Origin: Agaricicola taiwanensis
GTDB taxonomy: Bacteria > Pseudomonadota > Alphaproteobacteria > Rhizobiales > Methylopilaceae
DNA length: 64,000 nucleotides
Assembly (NCBI RefSeq): GCF_014635245.1
Contig: NZ_BMCP01000001.1
Coordinates: 1,463,801-1,527,800, forward strand
Direction of reading: 5' to 3'
This document shows positions 16,251 through 27,134 of this stretch, in pieces. The translations under genes were made by a program, and so were the position numbers. Position 1 is the stretch's first letter; each line of letters starts with the position of its first letter. The notes beneath the pieces were generated by a model, which was not told where the DNA came from, made no database searches, and worked only from the letters and a program-made list of their open reading frames with translations.

Positions 16251-17752
16251 TGGACATTCTGTCGAACCTCGCCCTCGGCTTCAGCGTGGCGGCCGACCCC
16301 TGGAACCTGCTCTACTGCCTGATCGGGGTAACGCTCGGCACCTTCATTGGCGTTCTTCCCGGCGTCGGTCCGGTCGTCACCATCGCCATGCTGCTGCCGC
16401 TAACCTTCGGTTTGCCGTCGGAGGGCGCGCTGATCATGCTGGCTGGCATTTATTACGGTGCGGCCTACGGCGGCTCGACAACCGCAATCCTCGTCAATCT
16501 GCCGGGAGAATCCTCCTCGGTCGTCACCTGCATCGACGGCTATCAGATGGCACGCAAGGGGCGCGCAGGGGCCGCGCTGGCGCTTTGCGCCATCGGTTCC
16601 TTCGTCGCCGGCTGCTTCGGCACCGCGTTGATCGTGGTGGCGGGCCCGCCTCTCACCAAGATCGCCCTAGAGTTTGGCCCTGTCGAATACTTCTCGCTGA
16701 TGCTGATGGCGCTGGTCTTCACATCCGCCCTTGTGCACGGCTCGATGGCAAAGGGCGTGTTGATGGCGCTTTTCGGCATACTGGTGGGGCTTGCCGGCGT
16801 CGACATCAACACCGGCGTGCGCCGCTTCACCTTCGGTTCATCCGGGCTTGTGGAGGGCATCGAGTTTGCCGTCGCGGCCATGGGCCTGTTCGCCATTGCC
16901 GAGATCGTCAAGAATCTCGAGACGGTCGAGAAACGCGAGGTCTTCACGGGCAGGATCTCAGGGCTGATGCCGAACCGGGATGAAATGAGGCAGGCGGTGA
17001 AGCCGATCATGCGCGGCACGCTTGTTGGCTCATTCTTCGGAGTGCTGCCGGGTGCAGGGCAGACCATCGCGACCTTTGCCGCCTATATGCTTGAGAAGAG
17101 AATCGCGAAGGACCCGTCACGCTTCGGTCAGGGTGCCGTCGAGGGCGTTGCGGCTCCAGAGGCCGCCAACAACGCTTCGGCGCAGACATCCTTCATTCCG
17201 ACGCTGACGCTTGGCATTCCCGGCAGCGCGACCATGGCCCTCGTGCTCGGCGCCCTTATGATTCAAGGGATTGTGCCCGGTCCCCAGGTGATCACCAGCC
17301 ATCCCTCGCTGTTCTGGGGCCTCATCGCCAGCATGTGGATCGGCAATCTTCTGCTCGTCGTCCTCAACCTTCCCCTGGTGGGTGTCTGGACCAGCATGCT
17401 GCGCATCCCCTATCGGGTGCTGTTTCCGGGCATTCTCGTCCTGTGCTGCATCGGCGTCTTCTCGCTCAAGTTCAACGAGGTCGATATCTGGCTCGTCGCG
17501 CTGTTCGGGCTGGCGGGCTATATCTTCGTCAAACTGGATTGTGAGCCGGCGCCGTTCATCCTCGGCTTTGTGCTTGGTCCAATGATCGAAGAGAACTTCC
17601 GCCGCGCCATGCTGATGTCGCGCGGCGATCCGTCCGTGTTCTTCACCAGTCCGATCAGCCTCGGCTTCCTGGTCTTTATGTTCCTGATCATGCTGGTCCT
17701 GACGATCCCGAGCCTTCGAAGCCAGAAGGAACGCGCGATACTTGAGGCCTGA
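16250..17752 (+). CDS. TctA large membrane subunit (TTT system 1)
   Basis: A 500-residue permease with about 10-12 membrane helices. Family motifs include [19 protein letters not shown] near the N-terminus, [22 protein letters not shown] split across residues 65-86, and a second [16 protein letters not shown] in the middle. It moves the solute delivered by TctC across the inner membrane using an ion gradient. It is the last gene of the plus-strand operon. The start was set at the ATG overlapping the tctB stop, not at an earlier in-frame codon. Confidence 0.93.
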   Translation: MDILSNLALGFSVAADPWNLLYCLIGVTLGTFIGVLPGVGPVVTIAMLLPLTFGLPSEGALIMLAGIYYGAAYGGSTTAILVNLPGESSSVVTCIDGYQMARKGRAGAALALCAIGSFVAGCFGTALIVVAGPPLTKIALEFGPVEYFSLMLMALVFTSALVHGSMAKGVLMALFGILVGLAGVDINTGVRRFTFGSSGLVEGIEFAVAAMGLFAIAEIVKNLETVEKREVFTGRISGLMPNRDEMRQAVKPIMRGTLVGSFFGVLPGAGQTIATFAAYMLEKRIAKDPSRFGQGAVEGVAAPEAANNASAQTSFIPTLTLGIPGSATMALVLGALMIQGIVPGPQVITSHPSLFWGLIASMWIGNLLLVVLNLPLVGVWTSMLRIPYRVLFPGILVLCCIGVFSLKFNEVDIWLVALFGLAGYIFVKLDCEPAPFILGFVLGPMIEENFRRAMLMSRGDPSVFFTSPISLGFLVFMFLIMLVLTIPSLRSQKERAILEA

Positions 17753-17790
17753 GCGACGGATGATGTGAGTTCCAAGGCGCGCAGCCTGTT

Positions 17791-18747
17791 TCAGATCTCG
17801 GGGCAGTCGCCCACCGCGATATTCTTGCCGTCGAGCAATATGCGCCTGAGACGGCGCTCCGTGACATGCGGGGCAAAGCCGATGATGAAGTCGGTCATGT
17901 ATTGTCTGAGATAACTCGCTTTGGGCACGACGATGCCGAGCGCGCTGGACGGAATGATATGGCGTGCATCGAGCCGCTTCAGTTCGGTATCGCGGGCAGG
18001 ATCAAATGCGATTGTCGCGAGAATGGCGATGCCGAGCCCAAATCCGACATAGGCCTTGCTGACGTCGGCATCGACCGCGCTCATCACAACTTTCGGGGTG
18101 AGGCCCTTCGAGGCAAAGGCTCGTTCCATGGCGTCGCGGCCGCTAAAGGCCTCGCCGTAGGTGATGAGGGGATACTTGGACACCTTTTCCAGCGTCAGCC
18201 CGCCGGTCCTGGTCAGCGGGTGGTCCTTCTGCGTGACGATGCTGCGGTTGAGGCGAAAGCAGGGAATGAAGATCACGCCGTCGGGAGGATCACGTGCTTC
18301 GGTGCAGACGGCGAGATCAGCCAGCCCCTGCGCGACCAGCTCGTGACATTGCACCGGATCGCCCTGGCGCAGTGTCAGATTGACCTGCGGGTAGTTCGCC
18401 ATGAAATTGCGTACCACCGGGGGCAGACTGTAGCACGCCTGCGTGTGCGTGGTCGCGACCGTCAGTTCACCGATATTGCCGTGCCGCGCATCTTCACCGA
18501 TCCGCTGAAGACTCTGCTGGTCGCGAAGCAGTCGCCGCGCGATCTCGACGATCTGCTCGCCCTCGCGGGTGAGCCGCAGGAGCCGGTTACGCTGCCGATC
18601 GAAGATCTTTACACCAACGTCGCGCTCAATCTCTTGGATCTGGCGGGACACTGTAGGCTGGGAGCGGTTGAGCTTGTCCGAAGCGTCCGAGATGCTCAAG
18701 CCACAATCGACCACTTTGCAGAGACTTTCCAGTGATCTGAGATTCAT
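17791..18747 (-). CDS. LysR-family transcriptional regulator (CysB-like)
   Basis: A 318-residue LysR protein. The winged-helix DNA-binding domain (residues 1-62) contains ISDASDKLNRSQPTVSRQIQ, and the effector domain spans about 90-300. Its arrangement (NRSQPTVSRQIQEIERDVG, then TVATTHTQACYSLP) resembles the CysB/Cbl branch. It is convergent with the tricarboxylate operon, ending 38 bases from the tctA stop, and probably controls it in response to the substrate. Its own upstream region holds an inverted repeat at 18781-18801. Confidence 0.9.
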   Translation of the reverse strand: MNLRSLESLCKVVDCGLSISDASDKLNRSQPTVSRQIQEIERDVGVKIFDRQRNRLLRLTREGEQIVEIARRLLRDQQSLQRIGEDARHGNIGELTVATTHTQACYSLPPVVRNFMANYPQVNLTLRQGDPVQCHELVAQGLADLAVCTEARDPPDGVIFIPCFRLNRSIVTQKDHPLTRTGGLTLEKVSKYPLITYGEAFSGRDAMERAFASKGLTPKVVMSAVDADVSKAYVGFGLGIAILATIAFDPARDTELKRLDARHIIPSSALGIVVPKASYLRQYMTDFIIGFAPHVTERRLRRILLDGKNIAVGDCPEI

Positions 18748-18780
18748 GAATGCCGTCAGCTGACCATCGTCAGGATTCTC

Positions 18781-18801
18781 GGATGAGCGGGGGGCTCATC
18801 C
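18781..18801. promoter_or_regulatory. Inverted repeat upstream of the LysR gene
   Basis: Arms GGATGAGC and GCTCATCC flank five G residues, 34 bases upstream of the LysR start. It could be an operator for autoregulation or a hairpin in the leader. The arms are not a standard T-N11-A LysR box. The rest of 18748-18958 shows nothing more. Confidence 0.35.
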
Positions 18802-18958
18802 GAGCGTGGGTTCTGCTCATCGGGTTGTCATTCTAGGCGGCTGCCCTTTGATGTAGCAAGCGGCGCGCTCCGATGTAAGAACCCACCGGGAAGATCGTAT
18901 CGCAAACACGATCCGAACACTTATTAGAAAACTGCAAGACTCACGGAATAGGTGCGGT

Positions 18959-19339
18959 TCAGGCTGAAGGCTGGCCAGCGTAAGCCCATCCTTCGATTTC
19001 GACGCGGGCGTTGCGCGAGAGTTGATTCACTCCCACCGTGGTGCGGGCAGGAAGATGCCCCTTGAAGAAATCCATATAGATGGTGTTGAGCGCATCGCGG
19101 TCCGCCATATCGGCCAAATAGACGTTGACTTTGGCGATCGAAGTCAGCGGCAAGCCGTTGCGCTCCAGGATATCGGCGATGTTCTGAAAGGCCTGCCTGC
19201 ACTCTGCTTCGAAGCCCCCGGGAACAAGAGTTTCACCGATGCGTCCGGTCTGACCTGAGATCGCGATCCAATCGCCTGCCCGGAAACCCGGGGTGTTGAA
19301 GCTCTTTGACTTCGTCGTAACCGCAGTATCCTGTTTCAT
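18959..19339 (-). CDS. RidA/YjgF/YER057c/UK114-family protein
   Basis: A 126-residue protein of the Rid superfamily. RidA hydrolyses reactive enamine/imine intermediates. Visible motifs are AGDWIAISGQTGR, the central QAFQNIADILERNGL and KVNVYLADM, and the C-terminal ARTTVGVNQLSRNARVEIE. In that last motif the family's usual substrate Arg (as in R-x-x-V/A-V) may be represented by ARTTV. I placed the start at the ATG on 19337-19339; longer in-frame sequence upstream has no similarity. It lies between the LysR gene and an integrase remnant. A role in detoxifying an intermediate of the nearby catabolic pathway is possible. Confidence 0.85.
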   Translation of the reverse strand: MKQDTAVTTKSKSFNTPGFRAGDWIAISGQTGRIGETLVPGGFEAECRQAFQNIADILERNGLPLTSIAKVNVYLADMADRDALNTIYMDFFKGHLPARTTVGVNQLSRNARVEIEGWAYAGQPSA

Positions 19340-19410
19340 TCTATGTCTTCCGTTCCTTGTGTGTAATTTGATTAAGCGGCGCTCGATGCCACAGGGGCTC
19401 TCAATCCTAA

Positions 19411-19638
19411 TCAGTGGATGACCTTCAGCAGCGCTGATTTCCCGCCGAGCACGAATTCGTCGAAATCGCTCCCAGGCCTCCCTGAGCGGCCGAGGAGGCA
19501 CTTTGCCTCTCTCTGGTCGCGGGTGCCTAACGACTCGGCGAGTTCGTTCTTGTCGATGATGGCCCGTAAATCGGTCGGCACCACCATGCGCGCATAGTAG
19601 ATTGATCCGCGACGTTTGAGATAGGTGTTCAGCGCCAT
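19411..19638 (-). pseudogene. Truncated tyrosine-recombinase (integrase) N-terminus
   Basis: The 75-codon frame begins MALNTYLKRRGSIYYARMVV and continues with PTDLRAIIDKNELAESLGTRDQREAK, the N-terminal arm (DUF6538-like) of tyrosine integrases common in alphaproteobacterial islands. After about residue 48 similarity stops, and there is no catalytic domain (no R-x-x-R or final Tyr). It lies beside the 3' end of tRNA-Gln, in the same orientation, as expected for an integrase at a tRNA attachment site. It marks an old, immobilised island edge. Confidence 0.75.
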
Positions 19639-19749
19639 GTGATGCCCCCGGCTGGGGTGCCAAATGGGACACCTGAACGGGACAGAGTATTGCAATGAAT
19701 CCCTTGATTTTGCAAGGGGCTTGCGCGATCTCAATGGCTTGGAAGTGAA

Positions 19750-19823
19750 TGGCTGGGGAACTAGGATTCGAACCTAGATTGACGGAGTCAGAGTCCGCAG
19801 TTCTACCGTTGAACTATTCCCCA
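19750..19823 (-). tRNA. tRNA-Gln(CUG)
   Basis: The minus strand folds into a cloverleaf. The acceptor is TGGGGAA paired with TTCCCCA. The anticodon arm is GCGGA-CTCTGAC-TCCGT with anticodon CTG, and the T arm is CTAGG-TTCGAAT-CCTAG. The CCA end is encoded at 19750-19752. Starting with U at position 1 is usual for tRNA-Gln. The integrase remnant begins about 110 bases beyond its 3' end. Confidence 0.95.
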
Positions 19824-20029
19824 ACAGAGGTGGGCAGGCCAGCGCCTGCGCAACGCACGTTCACATAGCGAGGTGCGCCGGGAAGGGCAAGGGGCAAATG
19901 CGTCAAATCTGCCACGACGGCACGGACCACCGCTTTCGATGTAATTTTTATGGATCCGGTGACAGATTCTCAACCGATGCCACGTTAGGCTGAGCGCTCG
20001 TGCCTTGTGGCATGCGTAGAGAGGCAGCA

Positions 20030-20527
20030 GTGGCGTCGGGTCCTTTCGCACGACTTTCCATCCTCGTGATCGACAACGATCCGCATATGCGGAAGATCGC
20101 GCGCGGCCTGCTGACCGGCTTTCCGGTCGGCCGCGTCTATGAAGCAAGCGATGGTGCCCAGGGCCTGGAGATGGTCCATCAGTTTCGTCCCGATGCGATC
20201 CTCACCGAATGGGAAATGCCGATGCTGAACGGCGAGGAGATGGTGCGCCTGATCCGCAATCCCAAGACATCGCCTTTCGCCACCGTGCCCATCATCGTCA
20301 TGACCGCGCATACCCAGCGCTATCAGATCCATGCGGCCATTCAGGCGGGCGTCAACGAGATCATCGTCAAGCCGTTTTCCGCTAAGGACCTGTTGCAACG
20401 GCTTGAATCGGTCGTCGCGCGGCCGCGTCCTTTCATCCAGATCGGCGGTTATTTCGGGCCGCTGCCACGCGAAAATGCGGCGCGCGCAGCGGGTGCCTTT
20501 CCCCGACTGGATACCGCCGCCGGCTGA
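20030..20527 (+). CDS. CheY-like receiver-domain protein with Glu at the phospho-acceptor site
   Basis: A 165-residue single-domain response regulator. The acidic pocket is in LSILVIDNDPHM, the switch Thr in PIIVMTAHTQ and the conserved Lys in EIIVKPFSAKD. The expected Asp that accepts phosphate is Glu (ILTEWEMP, codon 20207-20209), so normal phosphorylation is unlikely and the protein may be locked in one state. No output domain follows; the tail is Pro/Arg/Ala-rich. Starts at 20000, 20012 and 20030 are possible; I chose the GTG at 20030 because AGAGG lies just upstream. Confidence 0.82.
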   Translation: MASGPFARLSILVIDNDPHMRKIARGLLTGFPVGRVYEASDGAQGLEMVHQFRPDAILTEWEMPMLNGEEMVRLIRNPKTSPFATVPIIVMTAHTQRYQIHAAIQAGVNEIIVKPFSAKDLLQRLESVVARPRPFIQIGGYFGPLPRENAARAAGAFPRLDTAAG

Positions 20528-20622
20528 AGAGAGTTTGCCGCGCCCGTATAGCCTGTTACACTGCTTGCGAACAAAGCGGTGCGCTTCCACGTGGAGCGGA
20601 CATCGCACAAGAGGTTGTAACG

Positions 20623-21750
20623 GTGGACGATTGCTTGCGCCCGACACGCGGATCGGCGCCTGGTCCCGCTTTGCCGCAGCGTGGCGCCTTCGGCCGTCAT
20701 GTCGAGCCGGGCAATGCTGACGCAGGCGCGATCGCCATTCCCCGTCGCGGGTTTTCTTCCAGGGTCTATGCGGCGCTGGATCTCGGTACCAATAATTGTC
20801 GATTGCTGATCGCGCGCCCCGCGGCCGGTGGTTTTCGCGTTGTTGATGCTTTCTCACGGATTGTCCGGCTGGGCGAGGGCGTTTGCTCGAACGGCCGGCT
20901 TGGTGAAGCCGCGGCCGATCGTGCCATCGAGGCTCTGCGCATCTGTGCCGACAAGATCGCTGCGCGCGGCGTCATTCGTGGACGCTACATCGCGACGGAA
21001 GCCTGCCGGCTGGCCGAGGATGGTCCGGATTTCGTCGCTCGGGTGAAGGAAGAGACCGGCCTCGAACTGGATATCGTCGACCGGGCCACCGAGGCGCGGC
21101 TCGCAGCCTGCGGGTGTTTTCCGCTCGTGGATCCGCAGGCCGATGGCGTGGTGCTGTTCGACATCGGCGGTGGCTCCACCGAACTCGTCTGGGTCGACCG
21201 TGTGCGCCGCCATGCGCCAATGGGATCGCCGCGGATCAGGTCCTGGGTGTCGCTTCCTGCAGGGGTAGTCACGCTGGCCGAACGCTACGGCGGGATCCAG
21301 GTCACTCCCGATGTGTTCAAGGCCATGGTGGAGGAGGTGACGCTTCTGATCGCCTCCTTCCCCGAGCGCCTGACCTTGGCAGAGGCCGCTTCGCGGCTGC
21401 ATCTTCTTGGCACCTCCGGTACCGTTACAACCATTGCCGGCATTCATCTCGGCCTTGAGCGCTATGAGCGCGGCAAGGTGGATGGCATCTGGCTCGATGA
21501 TCCCGCCATCACCGATGTGGTCTCTGATCTGCAGCGGATGAGCTATGAGGAGCGAATTGCCAGCCCCTGCATCGGCAAGGAACGGGCAGATCTGGTGCTC
21601 GCGGGCTGTGCGATTCTCGAGGCCATCCGGCGCGCCTTTCCCTGCGCAAGGCTGCGCGTGGCTGACAGGGGCCTTCGTGAAGGTATTCTCTTGGAGCTGA
21701 TGAGGGCCGACGGTGCCTGGCGGCTCATCCGCGGGACGGATGCGGCGTGA
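20623..21750 (+). CDS. Ppx/GppA-family exopolyphosphatase / pppGpp phosphatase
   Basis: A 375-residue ASKHA-fold phosphatase. Nucleotide-site motifs appear in order: [16 protein letters not shown] (about 50-65), [25 protein letters not shown] and [15 protein letters not shown]. Family members remove terminal phosphates from polyphosphate or convert pppGpp to ppGpp. It is shorter than E. coli Ppx because the C-terminal HD-like domain is missing, as in many alphaproteobacteria. The first 45 residues are Pro/Gly-rich and poorly conserved, so a later start is possible. The stop overlaps the rlmE start (GTGA). Confidence 0.9.
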   Translation: MDDCLRPTRGSAPGPALPQRGAFGRHVEPGNADAGAIAIPRRGFSSRVYAALDLGTNNCRLLIARPAAGGFRVVDAFSRIVRLGEGVCSNGRLGEAAADRAIEALRICADKIAARGVIRGRYIATEACRLAEDGPDFVARVKEETGLELDIVDRATEARLAACGCFPLVDPQADGVVLFDIGGGSTELVWVDRVRRHAPMGSPRIRSWVSLPAGVVTLAERYGGIQVTPDVFKAMVEEVTLLIASFPERLTLAEAASRLHLLGTSGTVTTIAGIHLGLERYERGKVDGIWLDDPAITDVVSDLQRMSYEERIASPCIGKERADLVLAGCAILEAIRRAFPCARLRVADRGLREGILLELMRADGAWRLIRGTDAA

Positions 21751-22451
21751 CCAAGGACAAGATCGGCGAGTCCAGGCCGCTGGGCGTGCGGCTCAAGACC
21801 GCGAAGAAGCGCACCACCTCCTCGCAGAAGTGGCTGGAGAGGCAACTCAACGATCCCTATGTCAGCCGCGCCAAGCGCGAGGGCTATCGGTCCCGCGCGG
21901 CATACAAACTTCTGGAGATCGACGAGAAGCACCGCATCCTGAAATCGGGTCAGAGGGTGGTCGATCTGGGGGCCGCCCCCGGCGGCTGGAGCCAGATCGC
22001 CGCTGCGCGATGTCAATCGGTAGAGGGTAAAGGCCGCGTTGTCGGGATTGACCGGTTGGAGATGGAACCTATCCCGGGGGTTGAGCTCTTCCACCTCGAC
22101 TTCTTGGATGAAGACGCGCCCGAGAAGTTGAAATCGGCATTGGGCGGCAAGGCGGATATTGTGCTGTCTGACATGGCCGCCAATACGACAGGGCACAGGC
22201 AGACCGATCATCTCAGAACCATGGGTCTGGTCGAAGCCGCCTTGGCTTTTGCCATCGAAATCACCGCGCCTGGAGGCGTCTTTCTGGCAAAGGTGCTGCA
22301 GGGAGGCACTCAGAACGAGCTCCTCACCCTGTTGAAGCAGCACTATCGCACGGTAAAGCACGTAAAGCCGTCAGCAAGCCGGGCTGATTCTTCCGAACTC
22401 TATGTTCTTGCGCTTGGTTTCAAGGGACAGGAACAAGTGGATCAGCATTAA
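21747..22451 (+). CDS. rlmE: 23S rRNA (uridine-2'-O-)-methyltransferase RlmE (FtsJ/RrmJ)
   Basis: A 234-residue SAM-dependent methyltransferase. The catalytic Lys lies in [13 protein letters not shown], the SAM site is [16 protein letters not shown], the acidic residue is in [14 protein letters not shown], and FLAKVLQGG carries the second Lys. RlmE methylates the ribose of U2552 in the 23S A-loop during 50S assembly. The Lys/Arg-rich N-terminal tail is typical for rhizobial forms. It begins with GTG overlapping the ppx/gppA-like stop, an arrangement that I recall in related genomes. Confidence 0.93.
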   Translation: MTKDKIGESRPLGVRLKTAKKRTTSSQKWLERQLNDPYVSRAKREGYRSRAAYKLLEIDEKHRILKSGQRVVDLGAAPGGWSQIAAARCQSVEGKGRVVGIDRLEMEPIPGVELFHLDFLDEDAPEKLKSALGGKADIVLSDMAANTTGHRQTDHLRTMGLVEAALAFAIEITAPGGVFLAKVLQGGTQNELLTLLKQHYRTVKHVKPSASRADSSELYVLALGFKGQEQVDQH

Positions 22452-22485
22452 CGCGCCGCTCACTTAAGTTTTATATGACTTGCGC

Positions 22486-23991
22486 ATGCAGCCCTTCCGT
22501 CTCTCTTCCCTTGGCGGCGAGTTTACATGCCCTGCGACCGAGAAAGCCTTCCAAGAGGAGCGCTTTCCCGAAACGCTTCGGCATGCCAGGCTACTGTTCC
22601 TGGCATCCGCCGTTCTCAACACTCTCTTCTTTCTGAGTGACTGGCGCTTCTACGGGGACCCTCATTTCTGGATCGCGGGCCCGGCGCGGTCGGCCGTGGT
22701 CGCCATATCGCTTCTTTGTCTTGCCCTGGTCGCGCGAACCGCGTCGTTCCGGCAGGCCCAGCGCGTCATGGTTCTCTGGCAGGTGATCAGCGGCGCATCA
22801 GTGGGCTTGCTTGTTTCATCGCACAGCGAGATCGCGCTCTTCGTCGTGGTGGTGCTGCCGGCGATCTTCTACCTCGCCGTACCGACCTCTTTCCGCTGGA
22901 CACTGATTTCGGGCATCGGCTGCAGCCTCATGATGCTGGCCGGCTTTCTGCTGCCGGAGCCCGATAGTCCCACCGCGCCGGGGCTCATCCTGGCCATGCT
23001 GATGCTCAACGTGGCTCTGATCCTCGTGGTGTCGCGCTCGAACCGGCTTCGGCGCATGGAATGGGCGGCGACCCAGGCAGAACGCCGCCTCAAGGACGAA
23101 CTTGCGGAGAGCCGCGCCATGTTCGAGAAGATGTTCATGGCGGTGCCGGTGCCCCTGTTGGTTACCTCCCGGAAGGACGGAAAACTCCTGAAGTTCAACG
23201 ACGCCGCCAAAACCTACTTCGGCAAGGAAGGGGGCGACCTGACTTATGTGCGCGACCTTTATGTGGAGCCCGACGCCCGAACGAAATTCCTCAATGAACT
23301 CGCCGAACAGGGGAGGGTCTCCGGCTTCGAAACGGCCGTCCGGCTTGCCGATGGATCGACAAGGGATGTCCTGCTGTCCGCCGCACCGGTGAATTACGCC
23401 GGACATGGCGCGGTGATCGCAAGTGCCGTCGACATCAGCAGCCGCAAGGCTCTCGAACGCCGCCTGGAGCAACTGGCAACGACGGACTCACTGACGGGTC
23501 TCTCCAATCGCGGTCACTTCACTCATGTGGCCGAGGTGGAGATGGAGCGGTCGCGACGCTATGGGCGGACGGTCAGTCTGCTGATGGTCGATATCGACCA
23601 CTTCAAGAAGATCAACGACACCTATGGCCATATGACGGGCGACTGGGTGTTGAGCGCCTTCGCCAGGCTGTGCCGCGAGTGCCTGCGGCAGCAGGATTCC
23701 GTGGCCCGCTTCGGAGCCGAGGAGTTTGCCATCCTGCTCCCCGAAACCGATGAACTCGCCGCCGTGGCTGTCGCTGAGCGACTTCGATCTTCTGTCAGCG
23801 CACTGCAAATCGAAGGCGCGGGCAACATGCCTCTCAGCGTCAGCATCGGCATATCAGGGATCGACGTATCGGAAGACACCCTGTCCGACGCGCTCGCGCG
23901 CGCCGATACGGCGCTTTATGCCGCCAAGCGGCAGGGCCGCAACTGCGTCGTCTTTTACACCGACAACCTGCGCGAGATCGGCGCAGCCTGA
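22486..23991 (+). CDS. Membrane-anchored PAS-GGDEF diguanylate cyclase (GAEEF variant)
   Basis: A 501-residue protein. An N-terminal module of about five to six membrane helices (about 35-190) is followed by a coiled linker, a PAS domain (about 210-320) and a GGDEF domain (about 335-495). The domain has the LTGLSNRGHF start and the DIDHFKKINDTYGH metal site. The active-site loop reads RFGAEEFAIL (residues 410-414 GAEEF) instead of GGEEF. An inhibitory RxxD (RQQD) stands five residues before it. Diguanylate cyclases make c-di-GMP. The Gly-to-Ala change may lower activity. The ATG at 22486 is preferred to the TTG six bases earlier. Confidence 0.88.
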   Translation: MQPFRLSSLGGEFTCPATEKAFQEERFPETLRHARLLFLASAVLNTLFFLSDWRFYGDPHFWIAGPARSAVVAISLLCLALVARTASFRQAQRVMVLWQVISGASVGLLVSSHSEIALFVVVVLPAIFYLAVPTSFRWTLISGIGCSLMMLAGFLLPEPDSPTAPGLILAMLMLNVALILVVSRSNRLRRMEWAATQAERRLKDELAESRAMFEKMFMAVPVPLLVTSRKDGKLLKFNDAAKTYFGKEGGDLTYVRDLYVEPDARTKFLNELAEQGRVSGFETAVRLADGSTRDVLLSAAPVNYAGHGAVIASAVDISSRKALERRLEQLATTDSLTGLSNRGHFTHVAEVEMERSRRYGRTVSLLMVDIDHFKKINDTYGHMTGDWVLSAFARLCRECLRQQDSVARFGAEEFAILLPETDELAAVAVAERLRSSVSALQIEGAGNMPLSVSIGISGIDVSEDTLSDALARADTALYAAKRQGRNCVVFYTDNLREIGAA

Positions 23992-24060
23992 TATTTGCTG
24001 ACTTCGCGAGCAAGAGGAGGGCGCCGCGCAGAAGCAGGGCGCCCGATCTTAGTCGCTTTG

Positions 24061-24078
24061 GAGGTGCGCGTTCACCTC
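24061..24078. terminator. Weak stem-loop between convergent genes
   Basis: GAGGTG and CACCTC arms flank CGCGTT and are followed by TTTG. It sits between the GGDEF gene and the convergent transglycosylase gene. The stem is short, so this is only a candidate. Confidence 0.35.
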
Positions 24079-24103
24079 TTTGCACGATGTGGCTTCCGGG
24101 CGG

Positions 24104-24871
24104 TCAGGCGCCTTCTATCGCAGCCAGCTTCTGATTGACCAGGGTCACATAATTGGGGTCGGTGCCGGGGCTGTAGGAACTATCGTGGGCATCATTGACG
24201 TTGATCCCGTTGGTGCCGGAGACATAGCCGCGTAGCGCCACGTCCCAGTCGCCAAACTGCTCGTACAGGTCCTTCATGTGGTAGGCGCCGGCCATGATGG
24301 CGAGTTCAGGATCGGTGCTGATCTCGTCATGGCTGCGGTTGCCGAAGATTTCCGGATAGGTCTGCTTGAGCCCCTCGAACACCGCCTCGCTGACCTGCAT
24401 CAACCCGCGGTCGGTCGTTCCCATCTGCGGGTTGATGGAAACGGCATTGGGGTCGCCGCCTGATTCCTGCAGGATCTGCGCAGCCAGGAGCTCCGGAGGC
24501 ACACCGGTCTGGGCGGCCGCTTCCATGATGATGTCGCGGTAGGGCTCAAGGACAGGCGGGAAGGTGCCGCTGAACTCTCCCCCGCCGCCGTAGGTTTCGT
24601 CATTGGGCGGTTTACGGCCCGGCGGCTCGTATGGAGGATCGAGCGGATCTTCCTCGCCTTCCGTAATCTCGGCGCCGTTGGAACCGGGCGGCGTCCCCTC
24701 CGGTGTGATCCCCATCTGTGCGAGGGTCAGTTTGATCAGATTGACCTCGGCCTCGAAATGCGCGCGCAGGGCTTCGTCCTCGGCGCTGTTCATCCGCTCG
24801 AGGCGATCGTTGTAAACCTCAAGCCAGCCGTTGCTTGCCGGGTTAACCGTTTCTACCGGAGGTGCTTCCAT
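24104..24871 (-). CDS. SLT-domain lytic transglycosylase-like protein
   Basis: A 255-residue protein. Residues 1-110 are acidic and Pro/Gly-rich with a helical segment. The C-terminal SLT domain (about 110-255) has catalytic Glu in LAAQILQESGGDPNAVS and the later motifs GLMQVSEAVF and AIMAGAYHMKDLY. Such enzymes cleave peptidoglycan between MurNAc and GlcNAc. No signal peptide is seen, so export may need a specialised secretion system, or the protein may act in lysis. Both neighbours are unrelated core genes. The ATG at 24871 follows a GGAAATTG stretch. Confidence 0.8.
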   Translation of the reverse strand: MEAPPVETVNPASNGWLEVYNDRLERMNSAEDEALRAHFEAEVNLIKLTLAQMGITPEGTPPGSNGAEITEGEEDPLDPPYEPPGRKPPNDETYGGGGEFSGTFPPVLEPYRDIIMEAAAQTGVPPELLAAQILQESGGDPNAVSINPQMGTTDRGLMQVSEAVFEGLKQTYPEIFGNRSHDEISTDPELAIMAGAYHMKDLYEQFGDWDVALRGYVSGTNGINVNDAHDSSYSPGTDPNYVTLVNQKLAAIEGA

Positions 24872-26675
<1,804 letters not shown>

Positions 26676-26711
26676 TCATCAGCCGCACCAGACGAAGCGA
26701 GACGCATCAAA

Positions 26712-27134
26712 ATGACCATACAGGCTGCTTTGCTGCCTCTCTTTGTCCAGGTCGGGTTGACCTTCGCACTTATGATTTGGATGGGGCGCATGCGCGTCGG
26801 CGCAATCCGGGCCGGCGAACTCCAGATCCGCGACATGGCCCTCGGCGAGCGGGTCTGGCCCGCCCGCGCCCAGCAGGCGAGCAACGCCTACCACAACCAG
26901 TTCGAGCTGCCCGTTCTCTTCTATGTGCTGACGGTCCTCGCGATCGTCAGCCAGAAGGACGACATCCTCTTCGTCATCCTAGCCTGGATCTTCGTGATCA
27001 CACGGCTGGTGCATGCCTGGGTCCACTGCACCTCGAATCGGGTTCCGCTGCGCATGAAGGTCTTTGTCGTCGGTGCCGTGCTGCTGATGGTGATGTGGAT
27101 CATCTATGCCTTGCGCATTCTTCTGGCCTTCTGA
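26712..27134 (+). CDS. MAPEG-family membrane protein
   Basis: A 140-residue protein with four predicted membrane helices and the family's NAYHNQFELPVLFYVL and RLVHAWVHCTSNRVPLR motifs. MAPEG proteins include glutathione transferases and related membrane enzymes; bacterial members of this type are mostly uncharacterised. It is located 36 bases after guaB and its stop overlaps the next start (TGATG), suggesting cotranscription. Confidence 0.85.
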   Translation: MTIQAALLPLFVQVGLTFALMIWMGRMRVGAIRAGELQIRDMALGERVWPARAQQASNAYHNQFELPVLFYVLTVLAIVSQKDDILFVILAWIFVITRLVHAWVHCTSNRVPLRMKVFVVGAVLLMVMWIIYALRILLAF

